Translations under genes and position numbers: made by a program
Notes under the pieces: model-generated
What the model was told of the DNA's origin: nothing
What the model saw: only the letters and a program-made list of their open reading frames with translations
The model's database searches: none
Part shown: positions 12,897 through 21,451 of the stretch, piece by piece
How the letters are laid out: each line of letters starts with the position of its first letter
How positions within the stretch are numbered: the first letter of the stretch is position 1
From: Patescibacteria group bacterium
GTDB lineage: Bacteria > Patescibacteriota > Patescibacteriia > Patescibacteriales > GWC2-42-12
DNA: 46,261 nt
NCBI GenBank assembly: GCA_028703305.1
Contig: JAQVNC010000005.1
Span: forward strand, 1-46,261
Direction of reading: 5' to 3'

Positions 12897-14966
12897 TTAA
12901 ATTAAAATTTGTTCAACTTCTTTTTCAACTTCTTCTTTAGCCAGATAGCCTATTTCCTCGTCGCACTTCGGGCAAAAAAAGTGTTCGCCCGCCAGATAGC
13001 CGTGCTTGGGGCAAACCGAAAAAGTCGGCGTGATGGTAAAGTAAGGCATGTGGTATTTATTAACTATTTTTTTAACCAAGCTTTTAACCGATTCGGCGCT
13101 GGGCAGAGCTTCACCGATAAAACCGTGCAGAACCGTACCGCCGGTATATTTAACTTGGATGTCATCCTGTAAATCCATGGCTTCAAACAGATCGGCGGTA
13201 TAATTTACCGGCAGCTGGCTGGAATTAGTATAATAAGGCGAGGCTTTGCCGGCCTGAAAAGCTTCTTCGTTGGCCACTAAAATATCCTTGTATTTATCTT
13301 TATCAATCCGCGATAAGCGCCTGGTTACGCCTTCGGCCGGCGTAGCTTCAAGGTTATAAAGATGGTTGGTTTTGCCCTGGAAATCCAAAACTTTGTTTCT
13401 CATGTAATCCATAACCTGCAAAGCGAATTCTTTGCCTTCCGGCGTGGCAATGTTTTTTCTGATTGGCGCGTAATTTAATAAAGCTTCGTTCATGCCGATA
13501 ACGCCGATAGTGGAAAAATGATTATTCCAATAGCCGTTAAAGCGCTGTTTAATATTGTTTAAATAATATTTGGCGTAGGGATAAAGGCCTTTATCGGTTA
13601 AATCTTCAAGCACGGTGCGCTTAACTTCCAGGCTTTCCGAGGCAATCTGCATTAAATTATCCAAACGTTCAAAAAATTCTTCTCTGGTTTTTGATAAATA
13701 GCCGACGCGTGGCAAATTAACCGTTACCACGCCGATTGAACCGGTTAGCGGGTTGGCCGCGAATAAGCCGCCGCCGCGCTTCCTTAATTCCCGATTATCC
13801 AGGCGCAAACGGCAGCACATTGAGCGCGCGTCGTCCGGATTCATGTCGCTGTTAACAAAATTGGAAAAATAAGGAATGCCGTATTTAGCCGTCATTTCAA
13901 AAACTTTAGTAGCTACCGGCGAGTCCCATTTAAAATCGTTAGTAATGTTATAGGTCGGAATCGGGAAAGTGAAAACGCGCCCCTTGGCATCGCCTTCCAT
14001 CATTAATTCGGCAAAAGCCAAATTTATCATATCCATTTCCGGCTGAAATTCTTTATATTTTTCCGGCATAATTTTGCCACCGATAATGACATTTTCCTCG
14101 CCCGTAGTCGCGCCCGGCGTTAAATCCATGGTGATATTGGTAAAAGGCGTTTGAAAACCGACGCGGGTCGGAACGTTAATGTTAAATAAAAATTCCTGGA
14201 GAGCCTGCTTTACGTCTTTATAGCTTAAATTGTCATGCCTGACGAAGGGCGCCAGATAAGTATCAAAGTTGGCGAAAGCTTCGGCACCGGCCACCTCGCC
14301 CTGCAAAGTATAGAAAAAATTAATAATTTGGCCCAAGGCGGTGCGCAAATGCTTGGCTGGTTTGGCTTCAACTTTGCCGGCCACGCCGCCAAAACCGCGG
14401 ATTAAAAGCTCGCGTAAATCCCAGCCGGCGCAATAAGGCGCTAAGAGCTGCAAATCATGCAGATGCAAATCGCCGTTTTTATGGGCTTCTCGGATATTTT
14501 GCGTATAAACTTGGTTCAGCCAATAGCTTGAAGAAATCGCCGAAGCTAAATGGTTATTTAGCCCCTGTAGGCTGTAGCTCATGTTGGAATTTTCTTTAAC
14601 CCGCCAATCGCTTTGTTTTAAATAGCCTTCCATTAATTCGTCCGAATTAATCATGGACTTCATCTCGCGGAGGCGCGCCCGTTGGTCGCGATATAAAATA
14701 TAGGCTTTGGCGGTTTTAATCTGGCGGTTCTTAATTAAAATCTCTTCAACCATGTCCTGCACTTCTTCAACCGCCGGGATGCTGCGGGCGTGGAATTTTT
14801 CATTTATCTGCGCGACCACCTGATCGGCAAACTTTTGCGCCAAAAACTGATCCGGTTTGTTAACGGCTTCGGTGGCTTTATAAATCGCGCTGACCAGCTT
14901 AGCCTTGTCAAAAGGCGCGATTTCGCCGGAACGTTTTAAAATTTGGATAATGGGGATTTCTTGCAT
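12897..14966 (-). CDS. nrdD: Anaerobic ribonucleoside-triphosphate reductase, large part without the radical domain
   Basis: An N-terminal ATP-cone (about residues 5-95, VQ-like start IIQILKRSGEIAPFDK) regulates activity. The catalytic barrel follows, with DLHLHDLQLLAPYCAGW, NITMDLTPG and MCCRLRLDNRE. Near the C-terminus a Cys cluster (CPKHGYLAGEHFFCPKC) marks the zinc site. The normal C-terminal RVxGYL radical motif is absent; the frame ends EKEVEQILI. The track start at 14999 is a TTG inside nrdR; ATG 14966 (MQEIPIIQ), four bases after the nrdR stop, is preferred. It reduces ribonucleoside triphosphates without oxygen. Confidence 0.93.
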   Translation of the reverse strand: MQEIPIIQILKRSGEIAPFDKAKLVSAIYKATEAVNKPDQFLAQKFADQVVAQINEKFHARSIPAVEEVQDMVEEILIKNRQIKTAKAYILYRDQRARLREMKSMINSDELMEGYLKQSDWRVKENSNMSYSLQGLNNHLASAISSSYWLNQVYTQNIREAHKNGDLHLHDLQLLAPYCAGWDLRELLIRGFGGVAGKVEAKPAKHLRTALGQIINFFYTLQGEVAGAEAFANFDTYLAPFVRHDNLSYKDVKQALQEFLFNINVPTRVGFQTPFTNITMDLTPGATTGEENVIIGGKIMPEKYKEFQPEMDMINLAFAELMMEGDAKGRVFTFPIPTYNITNDFKWDSPVATKVFEMTAKYGIPYFSNFVNSDMNPDDARSMCCRLRLDNRELRKRGGGLFAANPLTGSIGVVTVNLPRVGYLSKTREEFFERLDNLMQIASESLEVKRTVLEDLTDKGLYPYAKYYLNNIKQRFNGYWNNHFSTIGVIGMNEALLNYAPIRKNIATPEGKEFALQVMDYMRNKVLDFQGKTNHLYNLEATPAEGVTRRLSRIDKDKYKDILVANEEAFQAGKASPYYTNSSQLPVNYTADLFEAMDLQDDIQVKYTGGTVLHGFIGEALPSAESVKSLVKKIVNKYHMPYFTITPTFSVCPKHGYLAGEHFFCPKCDEEIGYLAKEEVEKEVEQILI

Positions 14967-14970
14967 AGGA

Positions 14971-15471
14971 TTATTTTTTCTTTGCCCGCCTCGCCGCAAC
15001 TTTAACGGAGGCCGGCCCTTTTGTTTTTATTAGCTTATTTAATTCCCGCCTAAATTCATGTGCGTCTTTGAATGACTCATAAACGCTGGCAAAACGGATA
15101 TAGGCCACTTGGTCAAAACGCTTTAAGGTTTTCATCACGATTTGCCCGATTTCGCCGGCCGTTACCTCGTTTTTCCTTAAAATTTGCAAATCGCGCTCTA
15201 TTGAATTAATCAGCTTCTTAAAATTATCATCGGTGATGGGCCGTTTTTCTAACGCCCGCTTTAAGCCTTTAACGATTTTTTCACGGGAATAAGACTCTTT
15301 GCGCCCATCGCGCTTAACTACCGCCAAATCCAAAATTTCCACTTCTTCGTAAGTTGAAAACCTAAAACCGCACTTAAGGCATTCACGCCTTCTTCTGATA
15401 GAGAGGCCGTCCGAGGCCACTCTGGAATCAATTACTTTTGAATCTTCGTAGTAACAGATCGGGCATCTCAT
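14971..15471 (-). CDS. nrdR: Transcriptional repressor NrdR
   Basis: A zinc ribbon (CPIC ... CLKCGFRFST, residues about 3-40) binds DNA, and an ATP-cone domain (about 49-139, VVKRDGRKESYSREKIVKGL) senses ATP/dATP. At 166 aa with a basic tail it is slightly longer than the usual 150-155. It represses ribonucleotide reductase genes when dATP is high. Here it is the first gene of the nrd operon, preceded by AAAGGAGAAGAAAAT and by a promoter carrying a NrdR box, so it should repress itself and the reductase. Confidence 0.95.
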   Translation of the reverse strand: MRCPICYYEDSKVIDSRVASDGLSIRRRRECLKCGFRFSTYEEVEILDLAVVKRDGRKESYSREKIVKGLKRALEKRPITDDNFKKLINSIERDLQILRKNEVTAGEIGQIVMKTLKRFDQVAYIRFASVYESFKDAHEFRRELNKLIKTKGPASVKVAARRAKKK

Positions 15472-15519
15472 ATTTTCTTCTCCTTTGAGGTTTAGATTGG
15501 ATATTTTTTAGGGTCAAAT

Positions 15520-15558
15520 AAAAAAGCACTTATTTTAGCGTTATTCAGTAGAAAGTGC
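15520..15558 (-). terminator. Terminator-like hairpin in the nrd leader
   Basis: Minus-strand GCACTT, 21-base loop, AAGTGC followed by six T lies between the nrd promoter and nrdR. It would end transcription before the first gene unless bypassed, so it may be a second control point. The large loop makes it a weak candidate. Confidence 0.45.
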
Positions 15559-15607
15559 CTTATCTAAGTTCTTCAACCTTTATCCATATCTTGTAGTCTT
15601 TGATTTA

Positions 15608-15635
15608 ATTATACCACTAGATATAGTATGGTCAA
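15608..15635 (-). promoter_or_regulatory. nrd operon promoter with NrdR box in the spacer
   Basis: Minus-strand TTGACC, 16-base spacer, TATAAT. The whole spacer (15614-15629) reads ATACTATATCTAGTGG and matches 14 of 16 positions of the NrdR box consensus ACACWATATMTWGTGT. NrdR bound here would block RNA polymerase directly. A second, weak box-like sequence (ACAAGATATGGATA) lies about 35 bases downstream. Confidence 0.88.
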
Positions 15636-15745
15636 GTTTTATTACTTTGGCTAATTTTAGATTAGTTTTTTAGAAAAATTATAACATTTTTCATTTTTAA
15701 ATCCAATTCATAAATCTAGGGCTGTGGATATGTGGATATGTCATT

Positions 15746-15772
15746 GTCATTCCCGCGAAAGCGGGAATCCAG
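15746..15772. repeat. Dispersed palindromic repeat (GTCATTCCCGC...GCGGGAATCCAG)
   Basis: GTCATTCCCGC-GAAA-GCGGGAATCCAG is a perfect short palindrome in the gap between the nrd promoter and the GIY-YIG gene. It is the cleanest copy of its family here. Confidence 0.8.
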
Positions 15773-15827
15773 AAGCATTTATTGTTCTCTTTTTTTGATT
15801 AAGAGAAAAAAGTTATAAAAGTAACAA

Positions 15828-16073
15828 TTATCTCATTTTTATAAACTTTATTTTCTCCTGCCTGCTCATTTTTTTGATCCGCCGCTCCTCTCTGGCGGCC
15901 GTTGACCGGTTTTTCTTCCGGCGTAGGCAAATTAATTTTACCGGCCGGCGCCCGCGAGTGTATTTAGCGCCTAAAACAGAACTGTTATGCTCCTTAAGGC
16001 GCCTTTTAACGTCCGTGGTTATGCCCGTATATAAGCTGCCGTCCGCGCATTTTAAAATATAGACGAACCACAT
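15828..16073 (-). CDS. GIY-YIG endonuclease-domain protein (YhbQ/UPF0213 type)
   Basis: The 81-aa protein is essentially one GIY-YIG domain: the Tyr-containing [16 protein letters not shown] corresponds to the GIY and YIG strands, and RRLKEHNS supplies the conserved Arg. The tail is very basic ([18 protein letters not shown]). Members of this stand-alone family resemble the UvrC N-terminal nuclease; the physiological substrate is unsettled. It begins three bases after the YwbE stop, so the two are likely co-transcribed. Confidence 0.88.
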   Translation of the reverse strand: MWFVYILKCADGSLYTGITTDVKRRLKEHNSSVLGAKYTRGRRPVKLICLRRKKNRSTAAREERRIKKMSRQEKIKFIKMR

Positions 16074-16076
16074 AGA

Positions 16077-16274
16077 TTATTCTTCATATATTTCCCGCAC
16101 TCGCCCGACCTCCCCGGTCTCTAACCTTACTTTTATGCCGCGCGGATGGTTCGGCGAATTAGTTAAAATATCCGCCACTATGCCTTGGGTTAATTCGCCG
16201 CTAGCTTGATGATGTTTTTGCACGATGGCCACATTAAAGCCTGATTTTATATTATTTCTATTGGTTCCGGGCAT
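16077..16274 (-). CDS. YwbE family protein (DUF2196)
   Basis: The sequence MPGTNRNNIKSGFNVAIV followed by LTQGIVADILTNSPNHPRGI and KVRLETGEVGRV matches the small YwbE family, 60-70 aa, of unknown function. The residues around TNSPNHPRGIKVRL are its signature. The track start is a TTG; the ATG at 16274 gives 65 aa and fits the family start. It lies between a hypothetical gene and the GIY-YIG gene in one minus-strand train. Confidence 0.88.
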   Translation of the reverse strand: MPGTNRNNIKSGFNVAIVQKHHQASGELTQGIVADILTNSPNHPRGIKVRLETGEVGRVREIYEE

Positions 16275-16292
16275 AATCAAAAATAAATTATT

Positions 16293-16619
16293 TTAATTTT
16301 CGGTCTTATCGTCTAAGCCCCGCTCTTCTGCCACTTTAAGCAAAGCTTGATATAAAAAAGTATTGGCCTTTACATCTTCGGCTTTAAATTTATTAATCCG
16401 CCTGATTATTTCCTCATCATCCAAAGCAACAACCTGATTATATTTAACTACGTAAGAGTCAATAGTGGTTCTATGCATCTGCTTTTGAGGTATTAATTTA
16501 TCAACCAAATCCTTTAATTCATATAGGATATAAGCATTAATTTTCTCCTTGGGCTTTATTGTTTTCTCCGCGTTATCTTCCGCCTTTATTAAAGTTAATT
16601 TGCCTAATTTTTCTTCCAT
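16293..16619 (-). CDS. Hypothetical soluble protein, 108 aa
   Basis: The ATG at 16619 (MEEKLGKLTLIKAEDN) is preferred because the track start lies inside the flavodoxin gene. The sequence is charged, with helices INAYILYELKDLVDKL and EEIIRRINKFKAEDV, no Cys and no membrane segment. No family is recognised. It follows the flavodoxin gene by 14 bases and precedes the YwbE gene by 18. Confidence 0.7.
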   Translation of the reverse strand: MEEKLGKLTLIKAEDNAEKTIKPKEKINAYILYELKDLVDKLIPQKQMHRTTIDSYVVKYNQVVALDDEEIIRRINKFKAEDVKANTFLYQALLKVAEERGLDDKTEN

Positions 16620-16633
16620 ATTTTTTATTAATT

Positions 16634-17110
16634 TTAAGCGGCCGTACCCGTTACTTCGGAGCAAAATTTTTCCGCTTTATTTAAATCGCCAGCTGCTACT
16701 TCCTTGGTTTTTATCGCCAGAGCCGCCACCGGTTTTTTGCCGATTATTTCTTCCATTTCTTTAAACGCTATATCGTCGCCGCTGCCGCCCATGGTGCAAA
16801 AAAAAGCGGCTTTTTTAAATTGATTTTTATAATTCTCCAAATAAGTCCTGATCGGCGCCGACATATTCCATGACCAAATAGGCCCACCGATAATTACCAG
16901 TTCAAAATCGGCCGGATTTAATTTGGGCGTTTCCAGCTTGGTCAGCCGGCGTTTCATTCCGTCGCGGCCGGCCAGCATATAACCGACGACGCCGGCGCGA
17001 TTTACCGTGTCTTTAATTTCTTCGGTTTCGGCGTTAATTTTTTTAGCCAGATATTCGGCTAATTTTTTGGTAACTCCGGTCCGGGAATAATAAGCTACTA
17101 ATATTTTCAT
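16634..17110 (-). CDS. Flavodoxin-family protein
   Basis: The N-terminal FMN phosphate loop is VAYYSRTGVTKKLAE. The middle has VIIGGPIWSWNMSAPIRTYL, where Trp and Tyr or Trp normally flank the flavin, and the region FFCTMGGSGDD follows. The length of 158 aa fits a short-chain flavodoxin-like protein. It would carry electrons or act as a flavin oxidoreductase in the cytoplasm. The partner is unknown; a link to the anaerobic nrd operon (electron supply to NrdG) is possible but only positional inference. Confidence 0.87.
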   Translation of the reverse strand: MKILVAYYSRTGVTKKLAEYLAKKINAETEEIKDTVNRAGVVGYMLAGRDGMKRRLTKLETPKLNPADFELVIIGGPIWSWNMSAPIRTYLENYKNQFKKAAFFCTMGGSGDDIAFKEMEEIIGKKPVAALAIKTKEVAAGDLNKAEKFCSEVTGTAA

Positions 17111-17127
17111 AAATTTTTGCTTAATAA

Positions 17128-18195
17128 TTATATACTAATTATATCATCCTTGCAATAATCTTTAATTCCGCTGCAGATTCTATCTATTATTTTCTCTTTA
17201 TCCGCGCCACTCATAATTTCCGGCTTCATTTTTTTGCTTACGATCGGCACCAGCTTGATTTTTATTTTCTCAGCGATAATAACTCCGGATAATATTAGGC
17301 CCTGCTGGGTTTCGGCGGAAAACATCTGATCAAAAATAAAATTGCCTAGAGAATAAAAAACCAATTTACCGTTAATAACTTGCGCGTCCTGAACGACATG
17401 CGGATGTCCGCCAATAATTAAATCCGCCCCGGCCGCTATAAAGGCCCTAGCTAATTTTTCTTGATTGGCATTATGAGAAGTCTCATATTCATTTCCCCAG
17501 TGCGGCAGGACAATGACAAAATTATTTTTATTCTTTTCCTCTTTTATTAGCTCTTCAACGCCTTTAGCGCCATACAGGGCATTAACCGATATAAGCGCGA
17601 CCGACAGATCGCCTTGCTGATAGCGCCTGATGCCATCCTCACTGATTTTATTCGGCTCTCCGTTCCAATCAATCCGCGCCTCTTCTAAAATTTCTTTGGT
17701 TTTAGCTAACGCCTTTTGCCCTTGGTTATCAGTATGGTTATTAGCCAGGCCGGCCGTGGTGATTTTTAAATATTTTAAAGCTTCTATGGTTTCGCGCGAA
17801 AAATTAAAAACCAGGCTATGGTCCTGGGGCCTTTGCGTAACTTCTTTGTCGCTCACAGGGCCTTCTAAATTAAGCCAAGCGATATCGGCTTCTTCTAAAA
17901 TAGCCTTGTCAAAATTAGCGAATAAATCTATAAAATTATTTTTCTGAAATTTATAGCCAACGTTCCGGCCGAACATGGCATCGCCGGCGAAAAAAAAGCT
18001 TATCTCGTTATCGGCTTTAGCGGGCGTTTTGGCAATCTGATTTTCTAAAACCGGTTTGGCGCTTTCGGCCGCGAAATTAAACGCCGGCAGGCTGAACTTT
18101 GGCTGCGACAAAAAATTAAAAGCTGAAAAATAAGCGCCGACGCCTAGAAGCGCCGTAACCGCGGCAACGATTAAAACTGATTTGCCTGTTTTCAT
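17128..18195 (-). CDS. CapA/PgsA-type metallophosphatase-fold protein, membrane anchored
   Basis: An N-terminal membrane anchor (about residues 7-27) precedes a CapA domain with FAGDAMFGRNVG, LNLEGPVSDK, AGLANNHTDNQG, LPHWGNEYE and IIGGHPHVVQ, the metal-ligand motifs of this family. Family members take part in poly-gamma-glutamate or capsule formation, but many lack a capsule operon. No other capsule gene is adjacent here, so the substrate is open. It is 355 aa, near normal, and most of the domain would face outside. Confidence 0.87.
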   Translation of the reverse strand: MKTGKSVLIVAAVTALLGVGAYFSAFNFLSQPKFSLPAFNFAAESAKPVLENQIAKTPAKADNEISFFFAGDAMFGRNVGYKFQKNNFIDLFANFDKAILEEADIAWLNLEGPVSDKEVTQRPQDHSLVFNFSRETIEALKYLKITTAGLANNHTDNQGQKALAKTKEILEEARIDWNGEPNKISEDGIRRYQQGDLSVALISVNALYGAKGVEELIKEEKNKNNFVIVLPHWGNEYETSHNANQEKLARAFIAAGADLIIGGHPHVVQDAQVINGKLVFYSLGNFIFDQMFSAETQQGLILSGVIIAEKIKIKLVPIVSKKMKPEIMSGADKEKIIDRICSGIKDYCKDDIISI

Positions 18196-18242
18196 ATATA
18201 AACTTTATCATTTCTCCTTCAACATTTCAAATTTGCCAAACT

Positions 18243-18264
18243 AAAAACACCCCTTTCGGGGGTG
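18243..18264 (-). terminator. Intrinsic terminator after the 46-aa gene
   Basis: Minus-strand CACCCC-CGAAA-GGGGTG followed by TTTTT. It lies between the 46-aa gene and the CapA-like gene. Confidence 0.85.
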
Positions 18265-18289
18265 CTTATATAATAAGTTTGGTATTTTA

Positions 18290-18430
18290 TTAATCATCAA
18301 GCTTTTTTGATAATTTGTCGTTTGAAGACAATATTTCATTCTTCATTTGTTGAATTTCCGCGCTCTTGGCGAATTCTTTCAAATCTTCTTTAGTGGCAAT
18401 CAGATTAAATTGTTCCTGAGTTAAAGTCAT
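18290..18430 (-). CDS. Small charged protein, 46 aa
   Basis: The gene is absent from the ORF track. ATG 18430 opens a frame beginning MTLTQEQFNLIATKEDLKEF and continuing as Lys/Glu/Ser-rich helix to KKLDD. A good terminator follows and the composition is protein-like, which supports it as a gene, but there is no Shine-Dalgarno sequence and no recognised family. A dispersed repeat lies just upstream, between it and ftsZ. Confidence 0.6.
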   Translation of the reverse strand: MTLTQEQFNLIATKEDLKEFAKSAEIQQMKNEILSSNDKLSKKLDD

Positions 18431-18449
18431 ATATAATATGAAAATAAAT

Positions 18450-18486
18450 GAGATTGCTTCGTCGCTACGCTCCTCGCAATGACAAT
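18450..18486. repeat. Dispersed repeat (ATTGCGAGGAGC...GAAGCAATCT family)
   Basis: GAGATTGCTTCGTCGCTACGCTCCTCGCAATGACA in the ftsZ downstream gap. Copies or relatives are at 23552, 36969 and 37071. The ends ATTGC/GCAAT are inverted. Confidence 0.8.
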
Positions 18487-18492
18487 CGGTGG

Positions 18493-19671
18493 CTACATCA
18501 TCTTTTTCCGAATAAAGGCAGGGATGCCGAGCTCGTCTTCTTCTTCGGCATCGGCGCTCTTTTTTTGCGCCGGTTCTGACTGCGCTTGCTTTAAGGGAGA
18601 AATCTTACTTCTCTTTTTGCCCAGCTGCTCTTTATTTTCTTTATCTTCTTCCGCGATTATATAAGGATTAGGCGTATAAATTCTGTCCGAGGAAATCGTC
18701 TCGCTAACGCCAACACGGCGGCCGTCAAAGCCGGTCGCCACCACGGTTATTTTAATCTCATCTTTATATTTATCATCAATCACGGCGCCGAAAATAATTT
18801 TCGCGTCTTCGTCAACCGAAGAAGTTATTACCTTGGCCGCTTCATTGACTTCGTGCATGGATAAATTAGGCCCGCCGACAACGGTAAATAATATGCCGCG
18901 CGCGCCTTCAATCGACATTTCTAAAAGCGGCGAGCTTATGGCCATCTTAGCCGCTTCAATCGCTTTATTCTCGCCCGAAGCTTGGCCGATGCCCATTAAG
19001 GCCGAACCGGCGTTAGCCATGACCGCTTTAACGTCCGCAAAATCCACGTTAATAAGGCCGGGCACGGTAATTAATTCGGAGATGCCCTGAACGCCCTGCC
19101 GGAGCACTTCGTCAACTACCATAAAAGCGTCTAAGAGCGAAGTTTTTTTATCAATTACCTGGAGCAGCTTATCATTAGGAATGGTAATTATGGTATCTAC
19201 TTTATCGGACAGTTCGGCTAAACCGCGTTCGGCAATATTTTTTCTTTGCGCGCCTTCAAAGGCAAAAGGCTTGGTCACTACGGCTACGGTTAAAGCGCCT
19301 AAGTCGCGGGCGATCTCGGCGATTGATGGCGAAGCGCCGGTGCCGGTTCCCCCGCCCAGTCCGCAGGTAACAAAAACCATGTCAGCGTCTTTAAGCATGT
19401 CCCTAATTTCGTTCTGCGCTTCTTCGGCCGAACGCTTGCCTAAATCAGGATTCATGCCCGCGCCTAAGCCACGGGTTATGGTTTTTCCGATATGTATTTT
19501 TTTAGAAGCTTTATTATAATGAAGCGCCTGGACGTCAGTATTGACCGCGATGAATTCCACGCCGCGAATACCGGCGTCAATCATGCGGTTAACCGCGCTG
19601 CCGCCCGAGCCGCCGACGCCGATAACTTTTATTTTGGCAAATGTTTCTACAACTGGTTTTACTTCCGCCAT
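18493..19671 (-). CDS. ftsZ: Cell division protein FtsZ
   Basis: Tubulin-like GTPase that builds the division ring. GTP-binding [13 protein letters not shown] near the N-terminus, the tubulin signature [12 protein letters not shown] near residue 105 and the T7-loop region are present. The C-terminal tail [14 protein letters not shown] is the conserved peptide that binds FtsA. Length 392 aa is normal. It follows ftsA on the same strand with a gap of 114 bases, the usual ftsA-ftsZ order. Confidence 0.98.
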   Translation of the reverse strand: MAEVKPVVETFAKIKVIGVGGSGGSAVNRMIDAGIRGVEFIAVNTDVQALHYNKASKKIHIGKTITRGLGAGMNPDLGKRSAEEAQNEIRDMLKDADMVFVTCGLGGGTGTGASPSIAEIARDLGALTVAVVTKPFAFEGAQRKNIAERGLAELSDKVDTIITIPNDKLLQVIDKKTSLLDAFMVVDEVLRQGVQGISELITVPGLINVDFADVKAVMANAGSALMGIGQASGENKAIEAAKMAISSPLLEMSIEGARGILFTVVGGPNLSMHEVNEAAKVITSSVDEDAKIIFGAVIDDKYKDEIKITVVATGFDGRRVGVSETISSDRIYTPNPYIIAEEDKENKEQLGKKRSKISPLKQAQSEPAQKKSADAEEEDELGIPAFIRKKMM

Positions 19672-19785
19672 ATAATATTAGTCTTGGTTAAGTGAATAAC
19701 TAATTTTATCTTAACCTATTATTATATTTTTATCAAGAGTTAAAAAATGCTTAAAAAATATAGGCTGTATAAAAGATTTATACGC

Positions 19786-21051
19786 TTATGGTATAAGCGA
19801 TTTAAACCAATCTTTAACTTGCTCAAGGCCTTTGCCGGCCGCGCCGCCGCTCGGCCAGCTTATTCTTGAATTTTTTTTGCGCTTGGTTAGCTGGTTGCCC
19901 CAAGCCACCAGGCCCAAGGCGGTTAAATAATTAACATCACTAACTTTATCAAGAGCTAAAGGAACATTCTGGTTGGTACCCAAGCAAGCCGGCAAGCGTA
20001 ATTTATTTTTCGCCACTTCCACTAAATCATTTAATTTAGCGCCGGCTCCGATTAAAAAAACTCCGGCCGGCAACATGCCCGAGCGGTCTATCTTTTTTAA
20101 TTCATTATCAATTTTCTCAAAAATTTCCTCAACTCGCGCTTCAATAATTTCAGCCACGTATTTTTTGGAAATTACTATGCTGTCTTCGGAAATATTTTCT
20201 TCCTTAGCTAGGTCGCTAACGTCAACTTCGTCTTTTTTAGTGAATTTATCGCTTCGAGCCGAACCGTATTCAAGTTTAATCCTTTCGGCTAAATTAATCG
20301 GGCATCTTAATCCGATAGCTACATCGGCCGTGATATGCTCGGAACCGATAGGAATAACCGCGGCATGGAGCAGCTCACCTTCTTCAAAAACCGCCAAACT
20401 GGTAGTGGACGATCCGATATTAATTAAAGCCGCGCCCAGCTCTTTTTGCTTAGATCCGATAACAACTTCGGCCGCGGCCAAAGGCGATAAGACCAAATCT
20501 TCAATTTCCAGGCTGGTGCGGTAAATCGCTTTGGTTAAATTTTTTATCTGGCTTGACAGCCCTTGAATAATTAAAGTTTCAACTTCCAGCCTAACGCCAG
20601 TCATGCCAATCGGGTCTTTTATATCCGCTTGGTTATCCACCGCGAATCTAACCGGTATGACATGAAGAATTTCGTAATTCGGCGGTACTGATAAGGCCTG
20701 GGCCGCTTCAACCGCTCGGTTAACATCGTCCTCGGTTATTTCATTGTCGCTCCTGCCAACCGCGACTACGCCTTGGCTTTTTTCACATTTTAAATTAGGG
20801 CCGTTTATGCCTACCCAGACATTGGTTATTGGCACGCCGATTAATCTTTCAGCTTTTTCCAGGCAGGCGGAAATCGCCGAAGTGGCGTCTTCTATGCTAT
20901 TAACCACGCCTCGGTTTATGCCCTCGGCCGGCACGGTGACCGCGCCTAAAATTTGCAGTTGTTCTCCCGACTCATTAACCTTCTTTTGTCCGGCTACGAG
21001 CCTGATGGAAGTTGAGCCGATATCAAGTCCGGCAATAATGTTGTCTTTCAT
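19786..21051 (-). CDS. ftsA: Cell division protein FtsA
   Basis: Actin-like ATPase that anchors FtsZ to the membrane. The phosphate loop is AGLDIGSTSIRLVAG, a second phosphate-binding motif INIGSSTTSLAVF lies near residue 215, and the adenosine motif is FLIGAGAKLNDL. The 1C subdomain segment (VNRAVEAAQALSVPPNYEIL) is present. The C-terminal amphipathic helix (LEQVKDWFKSLIP) is the membrane-targeting sequence. 421 aa, normal. dgkA and ybeY lie directly upstream. Confidence 0.97.
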   Translation of the reverse strand: MKDNIIAGLDIGSTSIRLVAGQKKVNESGEQLQILGAVTVPAEGINRGVVNSIEDATSAISACLEKAERLIGVPITNVWVGINGPNLKCEKSQGVVAVGRSDNEITEDDVNRAVEAAQALSVPPNYEILHVIPVRFAVDNQADIKDPIGMTGVRLEVETLIIQGLSSQIKNLTKAIYRTSLEIEDLVLSPLAAAEVVIGSKQKELGAALINIGSSTTSLAVFEEGELLHAAVIPIGSEHITADVAIGLRCPINLAERIKLEYGSARSDKFTKKDEVDVSDLAKEENISEDSIVISKKYVAEIIEARVEEIFEKIDNELKKIDRSGMLPAGVFLIGAGAKLNDLVEVAKNKLRLPACLGTNQNVPLALDKVSDVNYLTALGLVAWGNQLTKRKKNSRISWPSGGAAGKGLEQVKDWFKSLIP

Positions 21052-21079
21052 ATATTACTTATTATACAAGAAAATTATC

Positions 21080-21451
21080 TTAGTGTCCAAATAATTTATT
21101 CACATACGGCCAAAATATAATTATGCCGATGGCCATGGCCGCTATTGAGGACAGCAAAACCGCGGCCGCCATAATATCTTTAATCTCTTTGACATAAGTA
21201 TTAATCCTGGGCTTTAAAACGTCAGTGATGCGTTCAACCGCGCTATTAGTAATCTCCGCTGTTAAAACCAGGAAAATCACCAGTATTAAAATCGCCCATT
21301 CAATCCGGCTGACGGAAAAATAAATTCCCAAAATTAAAACAACTAAACTTATAAAAGTTTGAATTTTTAAATTTTGCTCTTCGCGAAAAGTCTTGAACAA
21401 TCCTTTAATGGCGTAGCCGTAGCTTTTAAACAGCCTCTTTATTCTTATCAT
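21080..21451 (-). CDS. dgkA: Diacylglycerol/undecaprenol kinase family membrane protein
   Basis: Three membrane segments (about residues 30-48, 52-70 and 95-117) and the family motif AEITNSAVERITD, whose Glu residues bind the nucleotide metal. The soluble N-terminal part RLFKSYGYAIKGLFKTFREEQNLKIQ is typical. Gram-positive-type homologues phosphorylate undecaprenol for cell wall recycling. It overlaps the end of ybeY by four bases, a translational-coupling layout also common in other bacteria. Confidence 0.93.
   Translation of the reverse strand: MIRIKRLFKSYGYAIKGLFKTFREEQNLKIQTFISLVVLILGIYFSVSRIEWAILILVIFLVLTAEITNSAVERITDVLKPRINTYVKEIKDIMAAAVLLSSIAAMAIGIIIFWPYVNKLFGH

Noticed and set aside
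14967-14999. Track start of nrdD at 14999
   Set aside because: The codon is TTG inside nrdR; the ATG at 14966 directly after the nrdR stop is better.
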